Shown here in pieces: positions 50,217 through 59,137 of a stretch of 64,000 nucleotides of DNA. The stretch lies in assembly GCA_963696075.1 (NCBI GenBank), contig CAVOJD010000029.1, forward strand, positions 372,001 through 436,000, given 5' to 3'. This DNA comes from CAJQQK01 sp963696075 (GTDB lineage: Bacteria; Pseudomonadota; Alphaproteobacteria; Rhizobiales; Hyphomicrobiaceae). The notes below the pieces were generated by a model, which saw only the letters and a list, made by a program, of their open reading frames with translations, ran no database searches and was not told the DNA's origin. Position 1 is the stretch's first letter; every line of letters begins with the position of its first letter. Made by a program: the position numbers and the translations under genes.

Positions 50217-51185
50217 CTAGGGCGGCCCGCACCGGCGAAGGTTCGGCACCACCAGCACGCTGAAGAGTGCCGCCGAGATCAAGCCGAGCGCGATCAGGTC
50301 GCGGGTGCTGATTGGTTCCGGAATGAGAAGCGAACTCGAAATCACGCCGATGACCGGCACCATCATCGTCGCAATCGCCGCAATCGTCGGCGAGAACAAA
50401 TGCACGATCCGGTAGAACGCCCACTGCCCGAAGACCATCGGCAGCAAGAACACGTAGGCGATCGCGATCCACGTCGATGCCTTGAAACGGGTCACGTCGG
50501 GAAACGGCTCGAGTGCATAAGCGCCCGCCGTGATCACCACCGCGCCAATGACCAGCAGCCACCCCGTTGTGACGGCGACCGGCATCGACCAGTCCGCGCG
50601 CTTGAACAGAACTGTGCCGAGACCCCAGCTGATCGCAGCCATCATCATGAACAGCGCGCCGACCGGGGCCCGTTCGACAGCGATGATATCCGGGCCGATC
50701 AACTGTGCCAGTCCGGCCGTGCCGAACGCGAGCCCCATCAGCGTCGCCCAGTTGAGCCGCTCGCCGATCAGCATGGCGCTGAACAATGCGGCCCACAGCG
50801 GCATCGTGTAGGCAATGATTGAAGCCCGGCCGGCCGGCATGTTGATGAGCCCGTAGGCGGTAAACAGATGCCAGCCGATGATCGCGAATATGGCGCAGAC
50901 GATCAGCTTGGGGACTTCATAGGCCCGCGGCAAAAGGCGGGCGCCCGAAAGCGCGGAGATCAGCAAGAGCCCGACCGCACCCGCGCTGACGCAGCCTGCC
51001 CGGAACCACCACACAGGTGCTTCCGCCAGCGCCATCTTCATGAACGGCCAATTGCAGCCCCAAACGAGTGTCAGCCCGGCAATCAAGCCAAACCCGCTGA
51101 GCCCGGCACCTGTCCCGCCAGCCGGCGGCTCACCGGCCCCCGTCTCGATCCGAGCAGGCGCAGGTTCTCGCGAAGATGAAGTCAT
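50217..51185 (-). CDS. EamA/DMT-family transporter
   Basis: 322 residues from ATG 51183-51185; an in-frame start eleven codons earlier is also possible. After a disordered Pro/Gly/Ala N-terminus there are ten membrane helices in two EamA repeats (LIAGLTLVWGCNWPFMKMAL, PLWAALFSAMLIGERLNW; GALFMMMAAISWGLGTVLFK, ATMMVPVIGVISSSLLIPEP). The DMT superfamily exports metabolites and amino acids; substrate unpredictable here. It stops 5 bases from the convergent TauE gene. Confidence 0.9.
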   Translation of the reverse strand: MTSSSREPAPARIETGAGEPPAGGTGAGLSGFGLIAGLTLVWGCNWPFMKMALAEAPVWWFRAGCVSAGAVGLLLISALSGARLLPRAYEVPKLIVCAIFAIIGWHLFTAYGLINMPAGRASIIAYTMPLWAALFSAMLIGERLNWATLMGLAFGTAGLAQLIGPDIIAVERAPVGALFMMMAAISWGLGTVLFKRADWSMPVAVTTGWLLVIGAVVITAGAYALEPFPDVTRFKASTWIAIAYVFLLPMVFGQWAFYRIVHLFSPTIAAIATMMVPVIGVISSSLLIPEPISTRDLIALGLISAALFSVLVVPNLRRCGPP

Positions 51186-51222
51186 TTTGAACCGCCCCGC
51201 CGGCCGGGGCAACGTCACCCGG

Positions 51223-51320
51223 CTCAGATCTTCTGATTGTATTCACCAACTTCGGGCTGCTTGGCCAGAACGCCGTCGATTTCGGCGAAGATCGCCCGCA
51301 TGTTTGCCTCAGCCGTCGGG
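51223..51320 (-). repeat. duplicated 3' end of the phosphomannomutase gene
   Basis: About 98 bases corresponding to the last 31 codons of the mutase gene at 51828 (compare 51831-51929). The copy reads PTAEANMRAIFAEIDGVLAK then QPEVGEYNQKI and stop, with roughly 15 differences. It begins within the last codons of the zinc-finger gene and lacks any start, so it is a relic left by duplication. Confidence 0.85.
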
Positions 51321-51824
51321 CTTCCGGGGCAGTGACAGCTTCAGCCTGAGCGTTTCGCGAATAACTTCTTGAAGAGCTGATGCGTCCGGTTCTGGCGCGC
51401 CCTCCGGGAGCGCGGGAAGGTACGCGTCCAGCGCGAGGTAGTCGCCCTTCGCCGGCGGCATGGCACGTGCGATGTACCAGCTCGCCAGCTCGCAGCCGTG
51501 TTCACCCACTGTGTCAGAAAGTGTGGTCTCGATCCGAGCGAGAAAGGTATTGGAGAGCTGCTCTCCCGGATCGAGAATGAATGACACCAGGAAACGCGGT
51601 CGTTCGCTGCCGTGGGCTCTTGCAAGCCTATCAGCGTGGCTGCAACTGAGCGCAACGTGGGCGCAATCGGTACAGATGGCCACGCCAGGGCCAGCGACAA
51701 TGTCTCGGTCAACTGTACGGGTGCGTCCGCAGAAACTGCAGGCGACAGCATCATCGCCACGACCTGTCAACAGCCGCAACGCTCCACCAAGGCGTGCGCG
51801 CCAGCCAAGTTCCGGTGCAGCCAC
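51309..51824 (-). CDS. orphan ClpX-type C4 zinc-finger protein
   Basis: 171 residues. VACSFCGRTRTVDRDIVAGP plus VAICTDCAHVAL forms the C4 zinc finger normally found at the N-terminus of ClpX, where it binds adaptors and dimerises. No AAA+ module follows; the rest is a small domain (RFLVSFILDPGEQLSNTFLA, CELASWYIARAM) I do not recognise, ending LKLSLPRKPDG. Its start lies 3 bases after the mutase stop, so it is probably co-transcribed with it. The gene is bracketed by the real mutase 3' end and its duplicate. It could be a ClpX-competing adaptor, but that is speculation. Confidence 0.65.
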   Translation of the reverse strand: MAAPELGWRARLGGALRLLTGRGDDAVACSFCGRTRTVDRDIVAGPGVAICTDCAHVALSCSHADRLARAHGSERPRFLVSFILDPGEQLSNTFLARIETTLSDTVGEHGCELASWYIARAMPPAKGDYLALDAYLPALPEGAPEPDASALQEVIRETLRLKLSLPRKPDG

Positions 51825-51827
51825 GCG

Positions 51828-53327
51828 TTAGATCTTCTGATTGTATTCGCCGACTTCCGCCTGCTGGCTGAGCAGGCCGTCGATGTCGGCGAAGATCGCG
51901 CGCATGTTCGCCTCGGCAGTCGGGCTTTCCACGACGACGACGAGTTCGGGCTTGTTGGAAGAAGCACGGACGAGGCCCCAGGTGCCATCGTCCAGAACGA
52001 TCCGGATACCGTTCACGGTAATGACTTCCCTGATCCGCTGCCCGGCAATTTCGCCACCGTTCTCATAAAGCGCCGAATAGTGCTTCACCACCCGTTCCAC
52101 GACATCATATTTGATCTCATCGGCACAGTGCGGCGACATCGTCGGCGACTGCCACGTCTGCGGCAGCGCACGCACCAGATCGGCCATTGTCTTGTCCGGT
52201 GCGCGGTCGAGCATGTCACACACCGCAAGCGCCGCGATCAGGCCATCGTCATAACCCCGCCCGAGCGGTGGCTGGAAGAAGAAGTGTCCGGATTTCTCGA
52301 ACCCGACCAGCGCGCCGATCTGGTGGGTGTGACGCTTCATGTAGGAATGGCCGGTTTTCCAGTAGACGGTCTCGGCGCCGTTCTCCTTGAGGACGGGATC
52401 GGTCATGAACAGGCCCGTCGATTTCACGTCGGCAACGAACTTCGCGTTCGCATGCCGCGCCGAAATATCGCGCGCCAGCAGCACGCCCACCTTGTCGGCG
52501 AAGATCTCGTTGCCCTCGTTGTCGACAACCCCGCAGCGGTCACCGTCACCATCGAAGCCGAGCCCGACATCGGCCCCATGCGCGCGCACGGCGTCAGCCA
52601 TGGCGTGCAGCATCTCCATGTCTTCCGGGTTCGGGTTATAGCGCGGGAAGGTGTAGTCGAGTTCGGCATCGAGCGGCACGACTTCGCACCCGATCGCCTC
52701 GAGCACCTTCGGTGCAAACGCCCCTGCGGTCCCGTTACCGCAAGCCGCGACGACCTTGATCCGGCGCTTGAGCTTCGGCCGGTCACTCAGCGCTGCAACA
52801 TAGCGCTCCGCCATGTCGCTGACGTACGTGTAGGAACCCGCCCCCGACGTCTTGAAAGCGCCGGCAAGAACGATGTCCTTGAGCGCTGACATCTCATCGG
52901 GGCCAAAAGTCAGCGGACGGTCGAGGCCCATCTTGATGCCCGTCCAGCCATTGTCGTTGTGGCTCGCCGTCACCATCGCGACGCCTTCGACGTCGAGCGC
53001 GAACTGGGCGTAATAAGCCATCGGCGAGAGCGCGAGGCCGATGTCGTGAACTTCCATGCCCCCGGCCAGTAGCCCGTTGATCAGCGCCTGCTTCACCGAT
53101 GCCGAATAGGACCGGTAATCGTGGCCAACAACGATGCGCTTTGCCACGCCGCGCTGCTCGAAGAGTGTCGCAATGCCCAGACCAATGCATTGCAGTCCCA
53201 TGAGGTTGATCTCCTCAGGGAAAAGCCAACGCGCGTCATATTCGCGAAATCCCGTCGGCTTGACGAGCGGCACGCGTTCGAATTCAGCCGTGTTGGGTTT
53301 CAGATCGGCACGCGGCGTAGGCAACAT
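51828..53327 (-). CDS. phosphomannomutase/phosphoglucomutase
   Basis: 499 residues from ATG 53325-53327, with GGAGAG six bases before it. Alpha-D-phosphohexomutase fold: catalytic phosphoserine in VTASHNDNGWTGIKM, magnesium loop GFDGDGDRCGVVD, sugar-binding loop GFEKSGHFFF, and phosphate-binding RASSNKPELVVVVES. It interconverts mannose-6-P/mannose-1-P and probably glucose phosphates, feeding polysaccharide and LPS precursors (AlgC/ManB-like). The N-terminal extension has the family's YDARWLFPEEINLMG. Its last 31 codons are duplicated at 51223. Confidence 0.9.
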   Translation of the reverse strand: MLPTPRADLKPNTAEFERVPLVKPTGFREYDARWLFPEEINLMGLQCIGLGIATLFEQRGVAKRIVVGHDYRSYSASVKQALINGLLAGGMEVHDIGLALSPMAYYAQFALDVEGVAMVTASHNDNGWTGIKMGLDRPLTFGPDEMSALKDIVLAGAFKTSGAGSYTYVSDMAERYVAALSDRPKLKRRIKVVAACGNGTAGAFAPKVLEAIGCEVVPLDAELDYTFPRYNPNPEDMEMLHAMADAVRAHGADVGLGFDGDGDRCGVVDNEGNEIFADKVGVLLARDISARHANAKFVADVKSTGLFMTDPVLKENGAETVYWKTGHSYMKRHTHQIGALVGFEKSGHFFFQPPLGRGYDDGLIAALAVCDMLDRAPDKTMADLVRALPQTWQSPTMSPHCADEIKYDVVERVVKHYSALYENGGEIAGQRIREVITVNGIRIVLDDGTWGLVRASSNKPELVVVVESPTAEANMRAIFADIDGLLSQQAEVGEYNQKI

Positions 53328-53574
53328 TGGTCTCTCCGTGAATGGTAGTCGGGCCCGTAGTCGTTGAAATAGAGGCCCCGCAGGTCGGATCGGCGCCAAG
53401 CATCAGGACCATGACGCCGGCGCTCTATATCATGTGTTGTGGTCGGCGTATTGATCCATCGCCCGCTCTGATTAAATCGGCCGCACACGGTGCGCTTGCT
53501 GGTTCTGAGCCGCACAATTCGGGCAAGCCGATGACCGGTCAAGGCGGGCCGGTAACGCTTAGAGTACTCAGTGT

Positions 53575-54156
53575 TTAGTTTTCGAGGATCATGCGGCCGT
53601 TGCGCATCTCTGCGCGTTCGAGCTTCGAAAGAAAGCTCATGCCGAGAAGTGTCACATGCAACGATCCGGGCTGATGGATCGAGGCCCGCACGTTGCGCAC
53701 TTCGATGCCATCGATAGAGATTCGGTCGATGTCGACGATGGCGATCCGCGCATAGCCATTGGCGGTGCGCGATTTATACTTGAAGTCTTTTTCCGAGACG
53801 AAAACACCGATCCGCTCGGCGTCCTCATAGGTCAATGCAACGTAGGAAGCGCCGGTATCGACAAGAACGTCGACGGGATGTCCGTTGATCCGGGCGCGCG
53901 CCTTGTAGTGTCCATAGGCGCCAGCACTCAACTCCACGATATTGCCGCTGGAACGCGGCGCCTCTTGGCGGGCAGTGGGCGGTGGCGTGGCAGGACGGGC
54001 GATTTGCGGCTCATAGCCGGAGCCGGCAGGCTGCATCGGCGATATGGCCGCTTTCAGCTCATCAAAGTAGACGACGCCCGCAATCATGATTGCGCCGGCA
54101 ACGAGCCATGAGGCCGCCTCGCCAAGTGCCGTGCGCGTACCGGTGGAAAGCGCCAT
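53575..54156 (-). CDS. TIGR02281-type clan AA aspartic protease
   Basis: 193 residues. One N-terminal membrane helix (SWLVAGAIMIAGVVYFDELK), a Pro/Ala linker, then a retropepsin-like domain: GHYKARARINGHPVDVLVDT with the catalytic Asp in VDTGAS, YKSRTANGYARIAIVD (flap region) and LLGMSFLSKLERAEM at the C-terminus. Family members in Alphaproteobacteria are inner-membrane, periplasm-facing single-lobe proteases that work as dimers. A closely related but longer gene lies 46 bases upstream on the same strand. Confidence 0.85.
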   Translation of the reverse strand: MALSTGTRTALGEAASWLVAGAIMIAGVVYFDELKAAISPMQPAGSGYEPQIARPATPPPTARQEAPRSSGNIVELSAGAYGHYKARARINGHPVDVLVDTGASYVALTYEDAERIGVFVSEKDFKYKSRTANGYARIAIVDIDRISIDGIEVRNVRASIHQPGSLHVTLLGMSFLSKLERAEMRNGRMILEN

Positions 54157-54202
54157 CCTTAAAGACCCGTTACTCGTTAACGCATGGGCCGCGGTGCTCT
54201 TG

Positions 54203-54907
54203 TCAGGTCCGCAGCGTCAGGAATTCGCCAGAGAATTCATAAGACCGGAGTCGCGTTAAAAAATTCATACCGAGCAGGCTTTCACTGAGCACGCCGGGCT
54301 TGGCCACGAGCACATCAATGTTGTGCATTCGGATCGATCCCACCGTGATGCTGGAGATCTGTGTCGCGGCTGCATAGGCAAGTCCATTGGCCGTTTTGAC
54401 GGGGATCGAATAGTTGAGCCGCTCGACATTGATCCCGGCCGAGCGCGCATCCGCCGCCTTCAGCACCACGCTCGACGCCCCGGTATCAACCAACAGCGTC
54501 ATCGTGGCCCCGTTGACCTGCGCGCGCGCCACGAAATGCCCGTTCGGCTGCCGCCGGATCCGCACCGCCTGCTGGCCGGTAACTTCGTCGCTCACCGCAA
54601 TCGTATAGCCCGGCGGCATGAGTTCGCCGACAATCCGCTCGTAGACGACCTTGGCCTGGTCACGAAACGAATAACCGAGCACCAGCAGCAGGATGAGGCC
54701 GACCCATACCACCATGTCCCGAACCGCTTTGGACATGCGCCCGCGATATTCGCTAATCATTGGCAGACCGATGAAGATGAGCAGCGCAATCGATGCGACG
54801 GCTGCCACGATCGTGCCGGCATCGAGCCCGCCGAGCGAACCTTGATCACCAAGCGCGATGGCCGCCACAGCGCCGGCCGCCAGAAGCAATAGTATCCCCC
54901 AGAGCAT
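54203..54907 (-). CDS. TIGR02281-type clan AA aspartic protease, three-TM form
   Basis: 234 residues from ATG 54905-54907, taken because it begins the first helix (MLWGILLLLAAGAVAAIALG); the longer frame lacks family signal. Two further helices follow (TIVAAVASIALLIFIGLP, MVVWVGLILLLVLGYSFRD). The protease domain has GHFVARAQVNGATMTLLVDT with VDTGAS, VKTANGLAYAAATQISS and LLGMNFLTRLRSYEFSG. Same orientation and domain as the neighbour at 53575, so a local duplication with different membrane anchoring is likely. GAGGAAGG lies about 11 bases before the start. Confidence 0.85.
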   Translation of the reverse strand: MLWGILLLLAAGAVAAIALGDQGSLGGLDAGTIVAAVASIALLIFIGLPMISEYRGRMSKAVRDMVVWVGLILLLVLGYSFRDQAKVVYERIVGELMPPGYTIAVSDEVTGQQAVRIRRQPNGHFVARAQVNGATMTLLVDTGASSVVLKAADARSAGINVERLNYSIPVKTANGLAYAAATQISSITVGSIRMHNIDVLVAKPGVLSESLLGMNFLTRLRSYEFSGEFLTLRT

Positions 54908-55137
54908 CGATCGTGCGCCTTCCTCGACAACATTTGAAAAGCTGCGCCGCTGCGTACCACAGATCGGCAGAGCCAAGGCCAAGGGAGAAATTGTGCGAAA
55001 AGCGGCCTCAACCTCTCGCAATCCCAGTGTATCTAGTGAGTAGGCGCATGAATGGCAATTTGGGCTGACGTCGCGCCAGCCCGGTAAAGCGTCAAAAGCT
55101 GTATGAGGTCGCCGAGCCGCACCGTCATCGTCGTGCG

Positions 55138-56853
55138 TTAGAGGCTTCCGGCAGCAGCGGAACTCGTCTTGGCGCTGAGGGGACTGAAGGCGCGCGGAGG
55201 CCGCCGCCCGATCTGCTTTGAGGGCTCTTTTTGCCGGGGTGGCACCATCTCTGGAGCTGCGCGGGCCACGGCCACCCTTGCGGGCTTGCGTGCTGGCGGC
55301 GCAGGCTTCACGGGGCGCCGGTTGGCGCCATGTGACGGTGCGGGCATGGGTGACATCTGCTGCAGGACACGGGTCGCAGGAATGCGCACGATCGCCTCGG
55401 TGCCCCGCCGCAACTCCGACTTCAGCTCGAATTTCCCGCCGTGCAGCTCGATCAATCGCGACACGATGGGCAGGCCGAGCCCGGTCCCACCTTCCGCCGA
55501 TTTCTGCGCCAGAGACCCTTGCCCGAAAGCGGAGAGCACCTTCGGGATCTCCTCCTTCGGAATCCCCGGACCATTGTCACTGACTATAATCGTCTGCCCG
55601 CCGTCTGCTTCCGCCCGCGCCGTCAGTGTCACCCGTCCGCCACGGGGCGTGAACTTGATCGCATTGGTCAGCAGATTGAGGCAGATCTGGCGGATCGCCC
55701 GCTCATCGGCCCAGATCGTCTTCAAGTTCACGTCGAAGTTCTCGACGAGTTCGAGCCCCTTGTTTTCCGCCCTGAGCCGCATCAACCGGTGACAGTCGTC
55801 GAGCGTGTCGCAGATGTTCATCGTCTGCTCATGGAGCTCATACTTGCCCGCCTCGATCCGTGACAGATCGAGGATTTCGTTGATGAGATGGAGAAGATGC
55901 GAGCCGCTGGCATGGATGTTCCCGGTGTATTCCTTGTAGGTCGGGTTCTCGAGCGGCCCCATGATCTCGTTGGTCATGACTTCCGAGAAACCGAGGATCG
56001 CATTAAGTGGCGTGCGCAGCTCATGGCTCATCGTTGCCAGGAACTGCGACTTTGCAAGGTTGGCGTCTTCCGCGCGCCGGCGCGCCTGATCGGAGACGGC
56101 CTTGGCCTCTTCGAGTTCCGCGATCAGGATGTCTTTCTGGGCCCGAAACTCGAGCATCGCCTGCGCCGTCGATTGCAGGCCTTTGGCCAGGAAGACGAAA
56201 TAGACATGTACACCGACCGCCATGGCAGCGAGCGCAAGATAGAAGAAGTCGCCAAGCATCACCAGCCGCGCAACGACGGCGATCGTCATTGGCACGGTGC
56301 CGACATAAAGGATCGCTGGTACGGTCGCAGCGAACGTCATCCGGATTGCGAGGACGACGATCAGGGAGGCAAACAGGAAGACATGCGATGAAAACAGCGT
56401 GCCCGGTGTCGCCAAATCGTTGCCCGCAACCCCGACCAGCGCAAAGCCCGCCCACGTAAGCCCGCCGATCGCCTCGGCAACAAACAACCGGCGGCGCCAC
56501 TGTTGGGTGTCGATGTCGCGCTCCGGCACCGCCATGAAGCGCCGGCAGATGTCGAGCAGCAGGACTTTTGCGCCAACCACGACGATCAGCCAGCCAATCG
56601 CCTGCTCATAAGGTGCCCAGAACATCGAGGCGAGCGAGAAGATCAGGGCGAGCAGCAGGATCGTCCACTGGGCGGCGAGTTCATTGCGCACGAACATCGC
56701 CAGGAGATCGTAATCGAACTCCTTCTTGTCGCGCATGGAATGTTTGAGGGCGGAGCGGACATTGCGATACGTCGCGTCATCGTTGACGCGCTCCAGCGTA
56801 CGCGGCTTGCGCCGGCCTGACTGGGTTTTTATCGTCCGTTCCGGGATCGCCAT
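55138..56853 (-). CDS. PleC/DivJ-like (PdhS-type) sensor histidine kinase
   Basis: 571 residues from ATG 56851-56853, with an upstream GTG at 56865 as alternative. Two groups of membrane helices span about 70-210 (AAQWTILLLALIFSLASMFW; PAILYVGTVPMTIAVVARLV). A coiled-coil linker (IAELEEAKAVSDQARRRAED) leads to HisKA with the phospho-His in LATMSHELRTPLNAILGFSE, then NLLTNAIKFTPRGG, VSDNGPGIPKEEI and GGTGLGLPIVSRL. The HisKA sequence is that of the DivJ/PleC/PdhS group controlling DivK. The C-terminal 85 residues are a Pro/Arg/Lys-rich tail. No response regulator lies beside it, as usual for this group. Which PdhS paralogue it is cannot be said. Confidence 0.8.
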   Translation of the reverse strand: MAIPERTIKTQSGRRKPRTLERVNDDATYRNVRSALKHSMRDKKEFDYDLLAMFVRNELAAQWTILLLALIFSLASMFWAPYEQAIGWLIVVVGAKVLLLDICRRFMAVPERDIDTQQWRRRLFVAEAIGGLTWAGFALVGVAGNDLATPGTLFSSHVFLFASLIVVLAIRMTFAATVPAILYVGTVPMTIAVVARLVMLGDFFYLALAAMAVGVHVYFVFLAKGLQSTAQAMLEFRAQKDILIAELEEAKAVSDQARRRAEDANLAKSQFLATMSHELRTPLNAILGFSEVMTNEIMGPLENPTYKEYTGNIHASGSHLLHLINEILDLSRIEAGKYELHEQTMNICDTLDDCHRLMRLRAENKGLELVENFDVNLKTIWADERAIRQICLNLLTNAIKFTPRGGRVTLTARAEADGGQTIIVSDNGPGIPKEEIPKVLSAFGQGSLAQKSAEGGTGLGLPIVSRLIELHGGKFELKSELRRGTEAIVRIPATRVLQQMSPMPAPSHGANRRPVKPAPPARKPARVAVARAAPEMVPPRQKEPSKQIGRRPPRAFSPLSAKTSSAAAGSL

Positions 56854-57014
56854 CGCGAAAGGCACACCTCACTCGCGGCACGCGACGAAAGCCAAATCGC
56901 CCGGCAAGACCGCAGCCAACCAGAGTGAAGTTTGGCCCAGAATTCCTAAAGTTCTATTTAACCATTGCAAGTGAACTGTCAGTTTCTGCAATGAAATGAT
57001 CGGCGAAATGTGTT

Positions 57015-57530
57015 TTGAGCATTTTAAACAACCGAAAACACCGTTGGGTTATACTGCTGACCGTCATTACGCTGGCAGCCCTGTGGCGCGCGATCCCGGA
57101 AGCGCCCGAAGGTGAAATCGTAGGCCAAGCCTCTGTGCGTGACGGCGATTCATTGATCATCGGCCGAAAACGCATCCGCCTGATTGGGATCGATGCCCCC
57201 GAGCGCGATCAGGACTGTGGAGAAGGCGCTGCAACCTGGCCCTGTGGACACCAGGCCGGCGCGCATCTCGACCGTCTGATCGGGGCAGCCCCAGTGGCTT
57301 GCGCCTATTTCGAGCGCGACCGCTATGGCCGCTACCTGGCCGCATGCACCGCAGCCGGGCGCGATCTCGGCGATGCCATGGTCCGCGACGGGTTCGCCGT
57401 CGACCTCGACGGCCGATACTCGGGCGCGCAAGGCGAGGCGCGCAGCGCCCGGCGTGGTCTGTGGCAGGGCCCCTTCGTGCGCCCGGCGGTCTGGCGTCGC
57501 CAAAATCCCCGTGAACCGGACGGCAGCTGA
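57015..57530 (+). CDS. exported thermonuclease-family (SNase-like) protein
   Basis: 171 residues from TTG 57015; no ATG or GTG gives a complete N-terminus, and the signal segment (WVILLTVITLAALWRAI) needs this start. SNase-fold motifs: ASVRDGDSLIIGRKRIRLIG with IDAPERDQDC, and FERDRYGRYLAAC, together holding the Asp/Arg/Glu catalytic set of staphylococcal nuclease. Probably a periplasmic or secreted nuclease dependent on calcium. It is shorter at the C-terminus than many homologues but keeps the GLWQGPFVRPAVWRR ending typical of this group. Confidence 0.8.
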   Translation: MSILNNRKHRWVILLTVITLAALWRAIPEAPEGEIVGQASVRDGDSLIIGRKRIRLIGIDAPERDQDCGEGAATWPCGHQAGAHLDRLIGAAPVACAYFERDRYGRYLAACTAAGRDLGDAMVRDGFAVDLDGRYSGAQGEARSARRGLWQGPFVRPAVWRRQNPREPDGS

Positions 57531-57664
57531 GACAGCCCCAAAATGGCTGCCGTCCGCCGGGCACGCAACGACGGTGAGCTTTCCAGTCCTCGTTGCCACA
57601 GCTATTATGTTCGCCGCTCGCGCAAATCCGCGCGCGAGATCGGTATCTTTATGAAAGGGCGCAC

Positions 57665-58285
57665 ATGAAACTCTTAGATCAGCCACAGGCGCCCAATCCG
57701 CGCCGCGTCAACATCTTCCTCGCGGAAAAGGGGATAGACGTGCCGCGCGACGTGCTCAACATCCCGAAGAAGGAACACCTGAGCGATGAGGTCAAGGCGC
57801 TCAACCCGATGCAGCGCTTGCCGATCCTGGTGCTCGACGATGGCACCGCTCTGAGCGAATCCGTCGCGATCTGTCGCTATTTCGAGGAACTCCAGCCCGA
57901 GCCACCCCTGATGGGCACGACGGCCCTGGAAAAGGCCACGATCGAGATGTGGCAGCGCCACGCAGAATTCGATGTGCTCGGCCCGATTGCATCCTGTTTC
58001 CGCCACCTCCATCCCGCCATGGCCGAACTCGAGGTGCCCCAGATCCCTGCCTGGGGTGAAGCCAACCGTGAGCGCGCCATGAAGGGGCTCGCGATGCTCA
58101 ACGACCGGCTCGAAAAGACCGCTTATCTCGCAGGCGAGAGTTTTTCGATTGCCGACATCACCGCACTGTGCGCCATCGATATGATGAAGCTCGCCCGCAT
58201 CGAGATGCCGGCCGATTTCGCCGCCTTGAAGCGCTGGTACGGTGACGTCTCTGCGCGCCCGAGCGCCAAAGCCGGTCTTGCGTGA
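57665..58285 (+). CDS. glutathione S-transferase family protein
   Basis: 206 residues from ATG 57665, with AAAGGG seven bases upstream. The N-terminal thioredoxin-like domain has PNPRRVNIFLAEKGIDVPRD, the cis-Pro in QRLPILVLDDG and the Glu-Ser glutathione-binding pair in ALSESVAICRYFEE. The helical C-terminal domain carries YLAGESFSIADITALCAIDM (N-capping box S/T-x-x-D). Function in detoxification or redox is assumed from the family; substrate unknown. Confidence 0.9.
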   Translation: MKLLDQPQAPNPRRVNIFLAEKGIDVPRDVLNIPKKEHLSDEVKALNPMQRLPILVLDDGTALSESVAICRYFEELQPEPPLMGTTALEKATIEMWQRHAEFDVLGPIASCFRHLHPAMAELEVPQIPAWGEANRERAMKGLAMLNDRLEKTAYLAGESFSIADITALCAIDMMKLARIEMPADFAALKRWYGDVSARPSAKAGLA

Positions 58286-58351
58286 GCTGAGCCGGAACAT
58301 GGCGGCTCGAATGCTTTTAAATCTCAAACCTCCGCAAAGAAGAGAGTTCTG

Positions 58352-59098
58352 ATGCGACTGACCGTGATCGGTAGCGGCGATGCCTTTGGTTCGGGCGGCC
58401 GCCTCCAGACGTGTTTCCATGTCGATGCTGGCGACACCATCTTCCTCGTTGACTGCGGCGCGAGCGCGTTGATCGGCATGCACCGCGAAGGCCTCGACCC
58501 GAATGCGGTCGACACGATCTTCATTTCCCACCTCCACGGCGACCATTTCTCAGGCCTCGTCTGGTGGAAGATCCACGCCCACCACACCATCCGTCGGACC
58601 CGTCCCTTGACCATCGCCGGCCCGGTCGGACTGAAAGCGCGCTTCGATCAGGCCTGCGAGGTGCTGTTCCCTGGATCCAGCCGCGTCGAACCCCGGTTCG
58701 AAACGACATACATCGAGTTCGAAGCTGACGCCCCGATCGACGTCGACGGCACCCGCCTCACGGCCTTTACCGGCGAACATCCCTCCGGCGCCCTCTCTGC
58801 AGCCTTGCGTCTCGAGCGCGCCGGCAAGGTGCTCTCGTATTCGGGCGACACGGAGTGGGTCGACGCCCTCGTCCCGTGCGCGACCGGGGCCGATCTCTTC
58901 ATTACCGAGTGCTACAGCTTCGATGAGGTCAAAATCCCTTATCACCTCAATTGGCAGGTGCTCTCAGCAAAGCTCGATGACCTGGCAGCCAAGAAGGTGA
59001 TGCTGACCCACATGAACCTCAACATGCTCGCCAACATCGGCAAGGTGTCCCGCGATGATGTCCTGATCGCCCACGACGGACGCGTTGTTGAGCTATGA
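58352..59098 (+). CDS. MBL-fold metallohydrolase, RNase Z-like
   Basis: 248 residues. Metallo-beta-lactamase metal motif ISHLHGDHFSGL at about 56-66, DCGAS early, YSGDTEWVDAL supplying the later Asp ligand, and LTHMNLNML near the end with the final His. The layout (GSGDAFGSGGRLQTCFHVDA at the start) is that of RNase Z/PhnP-like hydrolases, but the short length and missing exosite argue against tRNA 3' processing. No phosphonate genes are near, so PhnP activity is only one option. Confidence 0.8.
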   Translation: MRLTVIGSGDAFGSGGRLQTCFHVDAGDTIFLVDCGASALIGMHREGLDPNAVDTIFISHLHGDHFSGLVWWKIHAHHTIRRTRPLTIAGPVGLKARFDQACEVLFPGSSRVEPRFETTYIEFEADAPIDVDGTRLTAFTGEHPSGALSAALRLERAGKVLSYSGDTEWVDALVPCATGADLFITECYSFDEVKIPYHLNWQVLSAKLDDLAAKKVMLTHMNLNMLANIGKVSRDDVLIAHDGRVVEL

Positions 59099-59137
59099 GC
59101 GCTGAATTGTGAGTTGTGAGGTGGGAGCGGGCGAGCG

